Source: Streptomyces sp. BK208
GTDB lineage: Bacteria > Actinomycetota > Actinomycetes > Streptomycetales > Streptomycetaceae
Reading direction: 5' to 3'
Length of the DNA: 64,000 nt
Assembly (NCBI RefSeq): GCF_004364245.1
Contig: NZ_SOAV01000003.1
Location: 310,001-374,000, forward strand
The notes under the pieces were generated by a model that was not told where the DNA came from, ran no database searches, and saw only the letters and a program-made list of their open reading frames with translations. Below are positions 33,181-42,044 of the stretch, in pieces; the first letter of the stretch is position 1; every line of letters begins with the position of its first letter. Made by a program: the position numbers and the translations under genes.

Positions 33181-35109
33181 TCAGTCGCGCGCGGCCTCCA
33201 CCTGGTCCACCCCGGCGCCGGCGCGGTCGTACCGGCCGTCGAGCTTGGCGACCAGGCCGGTGACCTGGCGGGCGATGTCGGGTGCGGTGAGCCCGATCTC
33301 GGCCAGGACCTCGGCGCGGGAGGCGTGGTCGAGGAAGCGCGGCGGGATGCCGAAGTCGCGCAGCGGCACGTCGACGCCGGCGTCGCGCAGGGCCTGGGCG
33401 ACGGCGGAGCCGACCCCGCCGACGCGGGAGTTGTCCTCGACGGTGACGACCACGCGGTGCCGCTCGGCGAGCGGGGCCATGGCCTCGTCGACGGGCTTGA
33501 CCCAGCGCGGGTCGACGACGGTGGTGGAGATGCCCTGCTTGTCCAGCAGGTCGGCCACCTCCAGGCACATCGGCGCGAGGGCGCCGACCGAGACCAGGAG
33601 CACGTCCGGGGTGTCGGTGCCGGGGGCGCGCAGCACGTCCATGCCGCCGACGCGGCCCACGGCGGGCACGGCGGGTCCGACGGCGCCCTTGGAGAAGCGG
33701 ACCACGGTGGGCGCGTCGTCCACCTCGACGGCCTCGCGCAGCTGGGCGCGGACCTGGTCGGCGTCGCGCGGGGCGGCGAGGCGCAGGCCCGGGACGACCT
33801 GGAGGATCGACATGTCCCACATGCCGTTGTGGGAGGCGCCGTCGGTGCCGGTGACACCGGCGCGGTCCAGCACGAACGTCACGCCGCACTTGTGCAGGGC
33901 CACGTCCATCAGCACCTGGTCGAAGGCGCGGTTGAGGAAGGTGGCGTACACGGCGAAGACCGGGTGGACGCCGCCGTGCGCGAGGCCGGCGGCGGAGACG
34001 GCGCCGTGCTGCTCGGCGATGCCGACGTCGTAGACGCGGTCGGGGAAGGCCTTGGCGAACTTGTCGAGGCCGACCGGCTGGAGCATGGCGGCCGTGATGG
34101 CGACCACGTCGTCCCGTTCCCTGCCGAGCTTGACCATCTCGTCGCCGAAGACGCTCGTCCAGTCGGCGCCGGAGGTGGAGATGGGCAGGCCGGTGTCGGG
34201 GTGGATCTTGCCGACGGCGTGGAAGCGGTCGGCCTCGTCCTGGAGGGCGGGCTGGTAGCCGCGGCCCTTCTCGGTGAGGCAGTGCACGATCACCGGGCCG
34301 CCGAAGCGCTTGGCGCGGGTGAGGGCGGACTCCAGGGCTTCGAGGTCGTGGCCGTCGATCGGGCCGACGTACTTGAGGCCGAGGTCCTCGAACATGCCCT
34401 GCGGGGCGATGAAGTCCTTCAGCCCCTTCTTGGCGCCGTGCAGGGTGTCGTAGAGCGGGCGGCCGACGACCGGGGTGCGCTCCAGGAGGTCCTTGCCGCG
34501 GGCCAGGAAGCGCTCGTAGCCGTCGGTGGTGCGCAGGGTCGCCAGGTGGTTGGCGAGGCCGCCGATGGTGGGCGCGTAGGAGCGCTCGTTGTCGTTGACG
34601 ACGATGACCAGGGGGCGGTCCTTGGCGGCGGCGATGTTGTTCAGCGCCTCCCAGGCCATGCCGCCGGTGAGGGCGCCGTCGCCGATGACGGCGACGACGT
34701 GGTCGTCGCGCTCCAGGACCTGGTTGGCCTTGGCGATGCCGTCGGCCCAGCCCAGGACGGTGGAGGCGTGGCTGTTCTCGATGACGTCGTGCTCGGACTC
34801 GGCCTGCGAGGGGTAGCCGGACAGGCCGCCCTTCATCTTCAGCTTCGAGAAGTCCTGGCGTCCGGTGAGCAGCTTGTGCACGTAGGACTGGTGGCCGGTG
34901 TCCCAGAGCACCTTGTCCTTCGGCGAGTCGAAGACCCGGTGCAGGGCGAGGGTGAGTTCCACCACGCCGAGGTTGGGGCCGAGGTGGCCGCCGGTCTTGG
35001 ACACGGCCTCGACGAGGAAGGTACGGATCTCCTCGGCCAGCTGGTTCAGCTCTTCCAGGCTGAGCCGGTCCAGATCGCGCGGTCCCGTGATGCGGGTCAG
35101 CAGCGGCAC
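33181..35109 (-). CDS. dxs: 1-Deoxy-D-xylulose-5-phosphate synthase
   Basis: A 642-residue thiamine-diphosphate enzyme joining pyruvate and glyceraldehyde-3-phosphate, the first step of the MEP isoprenoid pathway. Seen are the ThDP motif GDGALTGG...NDNERS, the catalytic Glu in [13 protein letters not shown], and the pyrimidine-domain [15 protein letters not shown]. Full length. The GTG at 35109 follows AAGGAGG at good spacing. A -10-like TAGACT (35149-35154, minus strand) directly follows an inverted repeat GTTCCGC/GCGGAAC (35157-35174), a possible operator. It is convergent with the permease. Confidence 0.97.
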   Translation of the reverse strand: MPLLTRITGPRDLDRLSLEELNQLAEEIRTFLVEAVSKTGGHLGPNLGVVELTLALHRVFDSPKDKVLWDTGHQSYVHKLLTGRQDFSKLKMKGGLSGYPSQAESEHDVIENSHASTVLGWADGIAKANQVLERDDHVVAVIGDGALTGGMAWEALNNIAAAKDRPLVIVVNDNERSYAPTIGGLANHLATLRTTDGYERFLARGKDLLERTPVVGRPLYDTLHGAKKGLKDFIAPQGMFEDLGLKYVGPIDGHDLEALESALTRAKRFGGPVIVHCLTEKGRGYQPALQDEADRFHAVGKIHPDTGLPISTSGADWTSVFGDEMVKLGRERDDVVAITAAMLQPVGLDKFAKAFPDRVYDVGIAEQHGAVSAAGLAHGGVHPVFAVYATFLNRAFDQVLMDVALHKCGVTFVLDRAGVTGTDGASHNGMWDMSILQVVPGLRLAAPRDADQVRAQLREAVEVDDAPTVVRFSKGAVGPAVPAVGRVGGMDVLRAPGTDTPDVLLVSVGALAPMCLEVADLLDKQGISTTVVDPRWVKPVDEAMAPLAERHRVVVTVEDNSRVGGVGSAVAQALRDAGVDVPLRDFGIPPRFLDHASRAEVLAEIGLTAPDIARQVTGLVAKLDGRYDRAGAGVDQVEAARD

Positions 35110-35489
35110 CCGTGCCTCCTTGCAGTAGAGCTGTTGCCGGGCTCGTCGAGTCTAATGTTCCGCTCCGGCGGAACGTGTCCGGGCGGTGCGTCGTACGTCA
35201 CGCGTTCGGCCTTACCCAGCGGCGGGCCCTTCTACGTCTCTGCGGTGGTGTCTTCCCCGTCCGTGGCGTCCGGCACGTCGCCGTCCGGCTTGGGGACACC
35301 TTTACCCGGGTGGTCCAGTGCCCCGGGCGCACGGTGTCCAGGCCGGGCGGGGTCCGGCTCGGCCAATTGGTCTAGTCCCATTTTGGTCCAGACCATTGCG
35401 TCCCCCGATGCTCCGGCGATATCCCCGTACCCGGCAACACCGCAGCGCAGCACGGGATTCGACGTCCACCCACACACACCGGGACTGAC
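35110..35489. other. 380-bp divergent region between dxs and the chitinase gene
   Basis: Contains the dxs promoter (minus-strand TAGACT at 35149-35154 and GTTCCGC-TCCG-GCGGAAC at 35157-35174), then 190 bases without visible signals, then the chitinase promoter with its DasR-like repeats (35367-35396). No gene seen. Confidence 0.6.
35367..35396 (+). promoter_or_regulatory. Chitinase promoter overlapped by two DasR-like repeats
   Basis: TTGGTCTAGTCCC (35367-35379) and TTGGTCCAGACCA (35383-35395) are direct repeats 16 bases apart. The second matches the dre core TGGTCTAGACCA at 11 of 12. A -35 TTGGTC (35367) and a -10 GACCAT (35391) with an 18-base spacer fit inside them, the arrangement known for Streptomyces chitinase promoters. 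DasR (GlcNAc-sensing) is the expected regulator. Confidence 0.7.
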
Positions 35490-37013
35490 ATGAGACGCAT
35501 GCGTTCCATCCGCGCGGCCCTGACCGCGGCCGCCACCATCGTGGCCGCGACGGGCCTCGCCCTGTCCGGCACCGGCACGGCCCAGGCGGCGACCCCGCTG
35601 CCGGACCGGGTCTTCGCCCCCTACTTCGAGGCCTGGACCGGCGAGAGCCCGGCCGCGCTGGCCGCCCAGTCGGGTGCCAAGCACCTGACCATGGCCTTCC
35701 TCCAGACGGCGACCCCGGGCTCCTGCACGGCGTACTGGAACGGCGACACGTCGATGCCGGTCGCCCAGTCGACCTTCGGCGCCGACTTCGACACCATCCA
35801 GGCGAACGGCGGCGACGTCATCCCGTCGTTCGGCGGCTACACGGCCGACACCACCGGCACCGAGATCGCCGACAGCTGCACCGACGTGCAGCAGATCGCC
35901 GCGGTCTACGAGAAGGTCATCACGACCTACGACGTCAGCCGGCTCGACATGGACATCGAGATCGACTCGCTGGACAACACCGCGGGCATCGACCGCCGCA
36001 ACAAGGCGATCAAGCTGGTCCAGGACTGGGCCGCCGCCAACGGGCGCGACGTCGAGATCTCCTACACGCTGCCCACCACCACCCGGGGCCTCGCGAGCAA
36101 CGGCGTCGCCCTGCTGGAGAACGCGGTCAAGAACGGCACGAAGGTCGACGTCGTCAACCTCATGACGTTCGACTACTACGACAACCAGCAGCACGACATG
36201 GCCAAGGACACCCAGACGGCGACGCAGGGCCTGCACGACGTGCTGGCCCGGCTGTACCCGCAGAAGTCCTCCGCCGAGCTGTGGCACATGATCGGCGTCA
36301 TCGAGATGATCGGCGTCGACGACTTCGGACCGGCGGAGACCTTCACCCTGGCCAACGCCCGCACGGTCTACGACTGGGCCCTGAAGCAGGGCATCAACAC
36401 GCTGTCCTTCTGGGCGCTGCAGCGGGACAACGGCGGCTGCGCGGGCGGGGCGGCGGCCGACAACTGCTCCGGCATCCAGCAGAACACCTGGGACTTCTCG
36501 CACGTCTTCGCGCCGTTCACCGGCGGCAGCACCGCCCCGGCGAACGACTTCACCCTCTCCGCGGCCCCGGCCGCCGGCACGGTGAAGGCGGGCGCCTCGG
36601 CCACCACCACGGTGAAGACCGCGGTGAAGTCGGGCGCTGCCGAGACGGTGCGGTTCACCGCGAGCGGGGTCCCGGCGGGGGTCACCGCGTCCTTCAGTCC
36701 CGCCTCGGTCACGGCGGGCGGGCAGTCGACGCTGACCCTCGCCACCACCGACAAGGCCGTGTCGGGGACCTACTCCGTCACCGTCACCGGCACCAGCCCG
36801 TCCGGCAGCCACAGCGCCACGTACGCGCTGACCGTCACCGGTGGCAACGGCAGCCAGTGCACGGCCGCCCCGTGGAACACCGGCGCGGTCTACACCGGCG
36901 GGCAGCAGGTCTCGCACGCGGGGCACACCTGGAAGGCCAAGTGGTGGACGACCGGCGAGGAGCCCGGGACCACCGGTCAGTGGGGCGTCTGGCAGGACCT
37001 CGGCGCCTGCTGA
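35490..37013 (+). CDS. chiH: Secreted GH18 chitinase with C-terminal chitin-binding module
   Basis: A 507-residue secreted enzyme. A Sec signal peptide (residues 1-34, cleavage near AQAA) precedes a GH18 catalytic domain with the DxDxE motif D153-M-D155-I-E157, whose Glu is the acid/base. After residue 350 comes an immunoglobulin-like module (FTLSAAPAAGTVKAGA...SGTYSVTVTG). A C-terminal CBM5/12-type module follows (PWNTGAVYTGGQQVSHAGHT, WWTTGEEPGTT). It cleaves chitin outside the cell to oligosaccharides that NgcEFG could import. By context it corresponds to ChiH of S. coelicolor. No strong ribosome binding site; ATG at 35490 or 35499. Confidence 0.9.
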   Translation: MRRMRSIRAALTAAATIVAATGLALSGTGTAQAATPLPDRVFAPYFEAWTGESPAALAAQSGAKHLTMAFLQTATPGSCTAYWNGDTSMPVAQSTFGADFDTIQANGGDVIPSFGGYTADTTGTEIADSCTDVQQIAAVYEKVITTYDVSRLDMDIEIDSLDNTAGIDRRNKAIKLVQDWAAANGRDVEISYTLPTTTRGLASNGVALLENAVKNGTKVDVVNLMTFDYYDNQQHDMAKDTQTATQGLHDVLARLYPQKSSAELWHMIGVIEMIGVDDFGPAETFTLANARTVYDWALKQGINTLSFWALQRDNGGCAGGAAADNCSGIQQNTWDFSHVFAPFTGGSTAPANDFTLSAAPAAGTVKAGASATTTVKTAVKSGAAETVRFTASGVPAGVTASFSPASVTAGGQSTLTLATTDKAVSGTYSVTVTGTSPSGSHSATYALTVTGGNGSQCTAAPWNTGAVYTGGQQVSHAGHTWKAKWWTTGEEPGTTGQWGVWQDLGAC

Positions 37014-37058
37014 CGGCGGCACGGAGGCATCGGTAGGGAGAAGGCGGTAGGGCGAAAG

Positions 37059-37105
37059 CGGTCCGCCCGCCGGCCCAGGGCTCAGCTGGGCGGGCGGGCG
37101 GACCG
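37059..37105. terminator. Hairpin between convergent chitinase and xylH genes
   Basis: Thirteen-base arms (37059-37071 with 37093-37105) enclose an inner GCCCAG/CTGGGC stem, so it can end both transcripts. Confidence 0.7.
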
Positions 37106-37124
37106 TCGTCGGCCGTGCGAGAGG

Positions 37125-38414
37125 CTACGCGCGGCCGGCCGACTTCTGCGTCTTGCGGGTGACCGCGTCGATGACCACGGTCGCCAGCAGCACGCCACCG
37201 GTGATCATGTACTGGACCGGCGAGGCGATGCCCTCCAGGGCGAGGCCGTACTGGATCGAGACGATGACCATCACACCGAGCAGCGCGTCCCAGGTGCGGC
37301 CGCGGCCGCCGAACAGGGACGTACCGCCGATCACGGCCGCGGCGATGACGTTCATCAGGAACTCGCCGGTGCCCGCGCCCTGGTTGGCGGAGGCGATCTT
37401 CGAGGCCACGAAGAGGCCGCCGATCGCGGCGAAGCCGCCGGCGATCGCGAAGACCGAGATCCGGACCAGCTCCACGTTGATACCGGCACGGCGGGACGCC
37501 TCGACGCTGCCACCGAGGGCGAAGATCTTGCGACCGTAGGCGGTGCGGCGCAGGACGAAGTCCGTGAGCAGCAGGAACGCCAGGAAGATCACCACGGCCA
37601 GCGGCAGGCCCTTGTACTGGTTGAAGACGATCGCCACGGCGAAGGCCAGGATCGCGAGCAGCACCGTGCGCACGATGATCTCGTTCAGCGGCCGGGAGGG
37701 CACCTGGGCGGCCTCGCGGCGGCGGTTGTCGAAGAACGCGGTGAGGAAGTACCCCGCGGTCACGACGATCGCCAGGCCGTACGCGGCGGCCACGTCGCTG
37801 AAGTAGTAGCTGGTCATCTTCACGACCACGCCCTCGGAATCGAGGTTGATCGTGCCGTTGTCGCCCAGGATCTGCAGCATGAAGCCCTGCCAGAACAGCA
37901 GTCCGGCCAGCGTCACGGCGAAGGCCGGCACGCCGATGCGGGCGAAGACGAAGCCGTGCAGGGCACCGGCCACGGTGCCGGTGAGAACGGCCAGCACCAG
38001 GGCGAGCCACTCGTTCATCCCGTGCGTGACGCTGAGCACCGCGAAGGTGGCGCCCGCGACACCGCTGACGGAGCCGACCGACAGGTCGATCTCGCCGAGC
38101 AGCAGGACGAAGACGATACCGACGGCGATCATGCCGGTGCCGACCATGGCGACCGACATGTCGGAGAAGTTGCCGGCGGTGAGGAAGTTGGAGTTCAGGC
38201 TGGTGAAGATGGCCCAGATGATCAGCAGTCCGACGACGACCGGGATGGAGCCGAGGTCACCGGCCTTCATCTTCCGCTTGAACTCGCCGATGTAGCCCGC
38301 GAGGCCCTGCTCGCGCACCAGCAGCCGCGGGTCGACCACGGTGGCCGCCCCGGCGGCGGCCGCGGGGTTCTCCACCGAGTCCGCGGCGGGGGTGGAGGTC
38401 TTGTCGATGCTCAC
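37125..38414 (-). CDS. xylH: Xylose ABC transporter permease
   Basis: A 429-residue ribose/xylose-class permease (BPD_transp_2 family) with about 10-12 membrane segments. Typical segments are GMIAVGIVFVLLLGEIDLSVGSVSG, shortened here to its core GEIDLSVGS, and AAAVIGGTSLFGGRG before the last helices. It forms the membrane channel for pentose uptake with XylF and XylG. The GTG at 38414 overlaps the xylG stop as GTGA. The C-terminus ends in a basic tail. It is the last gene of the operon and is followed by a terminator. Confidence 0.95.
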   Translation of the reverse strand: MSIDKTSTPAADSVENPAAAAGAATVVDPRLLVREQGLAGYIGEFKRKMKAGDLGSIPVVVGLLIIWAIFTSLNSNFLTAGNFSDMSVAMVGTGMIAVGIVFVLLLGEIDLSVGSVSGVAGATFAVLSVTHGMNEWLALVLAVLTGTVAGALHGFVFARIGVPAFAVTLAGLLFWQGFMLQILGDNGTINLDSEGVVVKMTSYYFSDVAAAYGLAIVVTAGYFLTAFFDNRRREAAQVPSRPLNEIIVRTVLLAILAFAVAIVFNQYKGLPLAVVIFLAFLLLTDFVLRRTAYGRKIFALGGSVEASRRAGINVELVRISVFAIAGGFAAIGGLFVASKIASANQGAGTGEFLMNVIAAAVIGGTSLFGGRGRTWDALLGVMVIVSIQYGLALEGIASPVQYMITGGVLLATVVIDAVTRKTQKSAGRA

Positions 38415-39193
38415 TTCTTTATCTCCCCATTGGTGCGCGCCGCACGACGGGTCACGGCGTTCTCCGTGGCGCCCGTGATGGCGGAGATGATCTCTTCCTG
38501 CGAGGTCGACTTGACCTCGAAGATGCCGTTGTTGCGCCCGAGGCGCAGGACGGCGACCTTGTCGGCGACCGCCTTGACGTCGGCCATGTTGTGGCTGATG
38601 AGGATGACGGCGTGGCCGCGCTCGCGCAGCCGCTCCACGAGGTCGAGGACCTGTGCGGTCTGCTCGACGCCGAGAGCCGCGGTGGGCTCGTCGAGGATGA
38701 CCAGCTTGGGCTCGCCGAGCATGGACCGGGCGATCGCCACCACCTGGCGCTGACCGCCGGAGAGCGAGGCGATCGGGATGCGGACGCTCGGGATGCGGAT
38801 GGACAGCGTGTCGAGGAGCTCGCGGGAGCGGCGCTCCATCTCCACCTCGTCCAGGACACCGCGCCGGCGGATCTCCCGGCCCAGGAAGAGGTTGCCGACC
38901 ACGTCGATGTTGTCGCACAGCGCGAGGTCCTGGTAGACGGTCGCGATGCCCAGGTTCTGGGCGTCGTGCGGCTTGTTGATCGTGACGGACCTGCCGTCCC
39001 ACTCGATGGCGCCTTCATCGATGGGGTGCACGCCGGCGATCGTCTTGACCAGCGTGGACTTTCCGGCTCCGTTGTCGCCCACCAGGGCGACCACCTCACC
39101 GGCGTGGACCTCAAGCTCTACGTCGGTGAGCGCCTGGACGGCACCGAATCGCTTGGAGACCCCGCGCAACGCCAGCACGGGCGTAGCGGACAC
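38411..39193 (-). CDS. xylG: Xylose ABC transporter ATP-binding protein (single ABC domain)
   Basis: A 260-residue ATPase: Walker A GDNGAGKST (residues 39-47), Q-loop YQDLAL, signature LSGGQ, Walker B LVILDEPTAALG, H-loop ISHNMAD. E. coli XylG and RbsA carry two ABC domains in about 500 residues; this version has one and must dimerise. The start is GTG 39193 because AAGGAG lies nine bases upstream; an ATG three codons earlier directly abuts that site and cannot use it. The gap to xylF (169 bases) holds competing hairpins. Confidence 0.93.
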   Translation of the reverse strand: MSATPVLALRGVSKRFGAVQALTDVELEVHAGEVVALVGDNGAGKSTLVKTIAGVHPIDEGAIEWDGRSVTINKPHDAQNLGIATVYQDLALCDNIDVVGNLFLGREIRRRGVLDEVEMERRSRELLDTLSIRIPSVRIPIASLSGGQRQVVAIARSMLGEPKLVILDEPTAALGVEQTAQVLDLVERLRERGHAVILISHNMADVKAVADKVAVLRLGRNNGIFEVKSTSQEEIISAITGATENAVTRRAARTNGEIKK

Positions 39194-39262
39194 GTGAACC
39201 ATCTCCTTCGCCGCCTGACCCGGCGGGAGGTTGTGCAGAAGTTTGTTGGGGGGTTGTTCCGT

Positions 39263-39308
39263 CCGGCGCCCCGCGTAGCTTGCGGGGCTGATGAGTGCGG
39301 GGCGCCGG
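39263..39308. promoter_or_regulatory. Competing hairpins between xylF and xylG
   Basis: CCGGCGCCCCGC (39263-39274) can pair with GCGGGGCGCCGG (39297-39308), or its 3' part with GCGGGGC at 39282-39288. The two pairings exclude each other. The likely effect is partial termination or 3' stabilisation, giving more binding protein than transporter. Confidence 0.55.
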
Positions 39309-39362
39309 AGGAGCCGGGGCGGCCGGCCCGGGGCGCTCACGCGGCCCGGGACGCGGATCCGC

Positions 39363-40478
39363 TTACTTGAGGCCGATCTTGTCGCAGGCGGCCTTGTACT
39401 TGGCGGTGCAGATCTCGTCGATCGTGTAGAAGCCGTCCTTGATGACGGTCTCCTTGATGTTGTCCTTGGTCAGCGAGACGACCGGGACGATGACCGCGGG
39501 AACGCCCTTGGCGGTGGCGCTGTCGACCTTGTCGTTGGCGATGGAGTCGAGCGACTCGCCCTTGGCCAGCGCGACGGCCATCTCGGCCGCGGTCTCGGCC
39601 TCCTTCGGGTAGGACTTGAAGACGCTCATGTACTGCTCACCGGTGACGATGCGCTGCACACCCGCGAGTTCGGCGTCCTGGCCCGTGACCGGGACGTTCG
39701 CGATGCCGGCGGCCTTCAGGGCGGTGATGATGCCGCCCGCCATGCCGTCGTTGGCGGAGTAGACGCCCTGGATCTTGCCCTTGCCGAGGGCGGAGATGGC
39801 GCCCTCCATGTTGGCGTTGGCGTTCTCCGGCTTCCACTCCTTGGTGTCGTACTCGCGGCCGACCTTCACCTTGCCGTCGAGGGCGGAGTGGGCGCCCTCC
39901 TTGAACTGGGCGGCGTTCGGGTCGGTGGAGGAGCCGTTCATCATGACGATCTGGGCGTCCTTGGCCTTGTCGCCCAGGGCCTGGAGGAGGGCCTCGCCCT
40001 GCGTCTTGCCGACGGTGACGTTGTCGAACGACGTGTAGGCGTCGATGGGGCCCTCGGCCAGGCGGTCGAAGGCGACGACCTTGATGCCGGCGTCCTTGGC
40101 CTTCTTCACCGAGCCCGCGATGGCCTTGTAGTCCACCGCGTCGATGATCAGCACGTCGACCTTGTTGGTCACCATCGTGTCGACCTGCTGGTTCTGCAGG
40201 CTGGCGTCCTGCTTGGCGTTGGCGTAGACGACCTCGCCCTTGTTGTTCGTGAGCTCCTTGACCTTCTTCTCGATCATGGGCTTGTCGAACTTCTCGTACC
40301 GCGCGGTCTGGTTCTCCGGAAGGAGCAGGCCGACCTTGATGTCGTCGCCCTTCTTGGCCGCGGAGTCCGACGAGTCGTTCTTGTCGCCGGACTCCTTGGC
40401 GCTGCCGCAGGCGGCGAGAGAGACGGCCATGGCACCGGCGGCGAGAGCTACGGCGGCGCGACGCATACGCGTGTTCAC
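39363..40478 (-). CDS. xylF: Xylose ABC transporter substrate-binding lipoprotein
   Basis: A 371-residue periplasmic-binding-protein-like lipoprotein. The signal peptide ends in lipobox LAAC with acylated C24. A Lys/Asp-rich linker (SAKESGDKNDSSDSAAKKGD) precedes the fold. The mature part (VGLLLPENQTARYEKFD, VDVLIIDAVDYKAI, GVYSANDGMAGGIITAL, VTGQDAELAGVQRIVTGEQY) matches XylF-type pentose receptors. It is anchored outside the membrane and feeds XylHG. GTG 40478 has GGGAGG eight bases upstream. It is first in the operon and directly downstream of rok7B7, which is reported to control xylFGH in S. coelicolor. Confidence 0.95.
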   Translation of the reverse strand: MNTRMRRAAVALAAGAMAVSLAACGSAKESGDKNDSSDSAAKKGDDIKVGLLLPENQTARYEKFDKPMIEKKVKELTNNKGEVVYANAKQDASLQNQQVDTMVTNKVDVLIIDAVDYKAIAGSVKKAKDAGIKVVAFDRLAEGPIDAYTSFDNVTVGKTQGEALLQALGDKAKDAQIVMMNGSSTDPNAAQFKEGAHSALDGKVKVGREYDTKEWKPENANANMEGAISALGKGKIQGVYSANDGMAGGIITALKAAGIANVPVTGQDAELAGVQRIVTGEQYMSVFKSYPKEAETAAEMAVALAKGESLDSIANDKVDSATAKGVPAVIVPVVSLTKDNIKETVIKDGFYTIDEICTAKYKAACDKIGLK

Positions 40479-40599
40479 TTCACAAACCTCCCTGACGAGG
40501 CCGCGACGTTGCGGCCGAGGTGGCTGGAAGTCAACTCGGCCACACGTGCGACGTCAAGAAGTAAATCCTTAACGAGATGACAACGGTGCCATCCGTGCT

Positions 40600-41811
40600 C
40601 TAAGTGAAGGCAGGCGTGGCCGCCGGCAGGGCGCCGGTCGCAGATCCGTCCAACAGCGTCGAATCGCCCATCTCGCTGAGGGCGAGGGCGAGGGCCCCCA
40701 GCACCTCCGCACGGCCCCCAAGGGCCCCGGGAAGTACGGAGAGTTGACGCGCCGCGCTGGGGATGGCGTACCGCCCGACGGACTCCCTTATGGGCCCGAG
40801 CACCAGCTCGCCGGCCTCGGCGAGATCGCCGCCGAGGACGACTCGGCTCGGGTTGAGCAGGTTGCAGAGGTTGGCGACTCCGCTGCCGATGTGGCGGCCG
40901 ACGTCGGCGATCACCCGACGGCAACCGGGGTCACCGTCACGTGCCAGGCGGACGACGCCCTCCATCGTCAGGTCGGTGCCGTGGCTGGGCTGGAGGAGCG
41001 GAAGCACATAGCGTGCTGCCGCGAAGGTCTCCAGGCAACCCCGGTTGCCGCACCGGCAGACGGGACCGGCCTCATCGAGGGTGATATGCCCGATTTCACC
41101 CGCTGTGCCGCCCGGGCCGCGATAGATCTTCCCGTTGATCACCAGACCGGCGCCGACGCCGCTGGCGACCTTGATGTACGCCAGGTCCCGCACCCCCCGG
41201 CCGCTGCCCCAGACGAGCTCGCCCAGGGCGCCCAGGTTGGCGTCGTTGTCCACGTGCACGGGCACGCCGAGCCGCCCCCGCAGCTCCTCGGCGGGCCGGG
41301 TGCCGCCCCAGCCGGGCAGGATGGCGGTCGAGCCCAGCGTCCCGGACTCCACGTCGATCGGTCCTGGCACGCCGAGACCCACCCCGGCGATCTTGGCGCG
41401 GTCCACGCCGGTGGCCGCGATCAACCTGCTGACCAGCTGCTCCGCCCGGTCGAAGCCCTGGGCCGCGGACGCGTCGACGTCCAGCGGCTCGGACTCCTCG
41501 GCGAGCACCTGGTGGGCGAGGTTGCCGACCGCGACGCGCAGGTGGGTGTGGCCGAAGTCCACGCCGATGACGATCCCGGCGTCGCCGCTCAGCGAGACGC
41601 TGCGGGCTCGCCGGCCGCCCGCGGAGGTGGGTGTGACCTCGACCGTTCCGCCGTCCTTCAGCTCCCGGACGATGTTCGAGACGGTGGCCGCGGACAGACC
41701 CGTCGTCCTCGCGATCTCCGCCTGCGTGAGCGAACCGGCGAGCCGCACCGCTCGCACGACCCGTTCCAGGTTGGCTCGGTGCAGCGACGACTGCGACCCG
41801 GGAGTCTCCAT
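40600..41811 (-). CDS. rok7B7: ROK-family transcriptional regulator Rok7B7
   Basis: A 403-residue ROK repressor. The N-terminal winged helix-turn-helix is LTQAEIARTTGLSAATVSNI. The sugar-kinase-like domain has the ROK signature and zinc site in CRCGNRGCLETFAA, plus GHITLDEAG and phosphate-binding GVDFGHTHLR. In S. coelicolor Rok7B7 affects xylose transport, carbon control, antibiotic production and development. Here it sits between xylFGH and ngcEFG, as in S. coelicolor. ATG 41811 is used. A palindrome CTTGTACAAG lies 50 bases upstream. Confidence 0.93.
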   Translation of the reverse strand: METPGSQSSLHRANLERVVRAVRLAGSLTQAEIARTTGLSAATVSNIVRELKDGGTVEVTPTSAGGRRARSVSLSGDAGIVIGVDFGHTHLRVAVGNLAHQVLAEESEPLDVDASAAQGFDRAEQLVSRLIAATGVDRAKIAGVGLGVPGPIDVESGTLGSTAILPGWGGTRPAEELRGRLGVPVHVDNDANLGALGELVWGSGRGVRDLAYIKVASGVGAGLVINGKIYRGPGGTAGEIGHITLDEAGPVCRCGNRGCLETFAAARYVLPLLQPSHGTDLTMEGVVRLARDGDPGCRRVIADVGRHIGSGVANLCNLLNPSRVVLGGDLAEAGELVLGPIRESVGRYAIPSAARQLSVLPGALGGRAEVLGALALALSEMGDSTLLDGSATGALPAATPAFT

Positions 41812-41861
41812 TGACTCTCACCCTCATCCCCTGGGTCCGCGTCACCCGGTGCGATGCGGAC

Positions 41862-41871
41862 CTTGTACAAG
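41862..41871. promoter_or_regulatory. Palindrome upstream of rok7B7
   Basis: CTTGTACAAG is a perfect 10-base palindrome in an AT-richer stretch 50 bases before the rok7B7 start. It could be an autoregulatory site or part of the promoter (CATAAC on the minus strand overlaps it). Confidence 0.3.
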
Positions 41872-41968
41872 TTATGAACCCCAAACTCCGCTGAGTCGCC
41901 CAGTGGCGTCAAGCCCTTGAAAGAAATCGGTTCCAGGCCGTGTCCACGACCGGCTGCCTGCGGTGCAC

Positions 41969-42018
41969 CGCAGGGGTCCGTCCCCGGAGAGCTGTCTCTC
42001 CGGGGACGGACCCCTGCG
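41969..42018. terminator. Very strong terminator after ngcG
   Basis: Two 23-base arms (41969-41991 and 41996-42018) are perfectly complementary around a CTGT loop. It lies directly downstream of the ngcG stop on the minus strand and insulates rok7B7 from the ngc operon. Confidence 0.85.
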
Positions 42019-42044
42019 TACGACGGGTGAAGCGGCAGTGGGCG

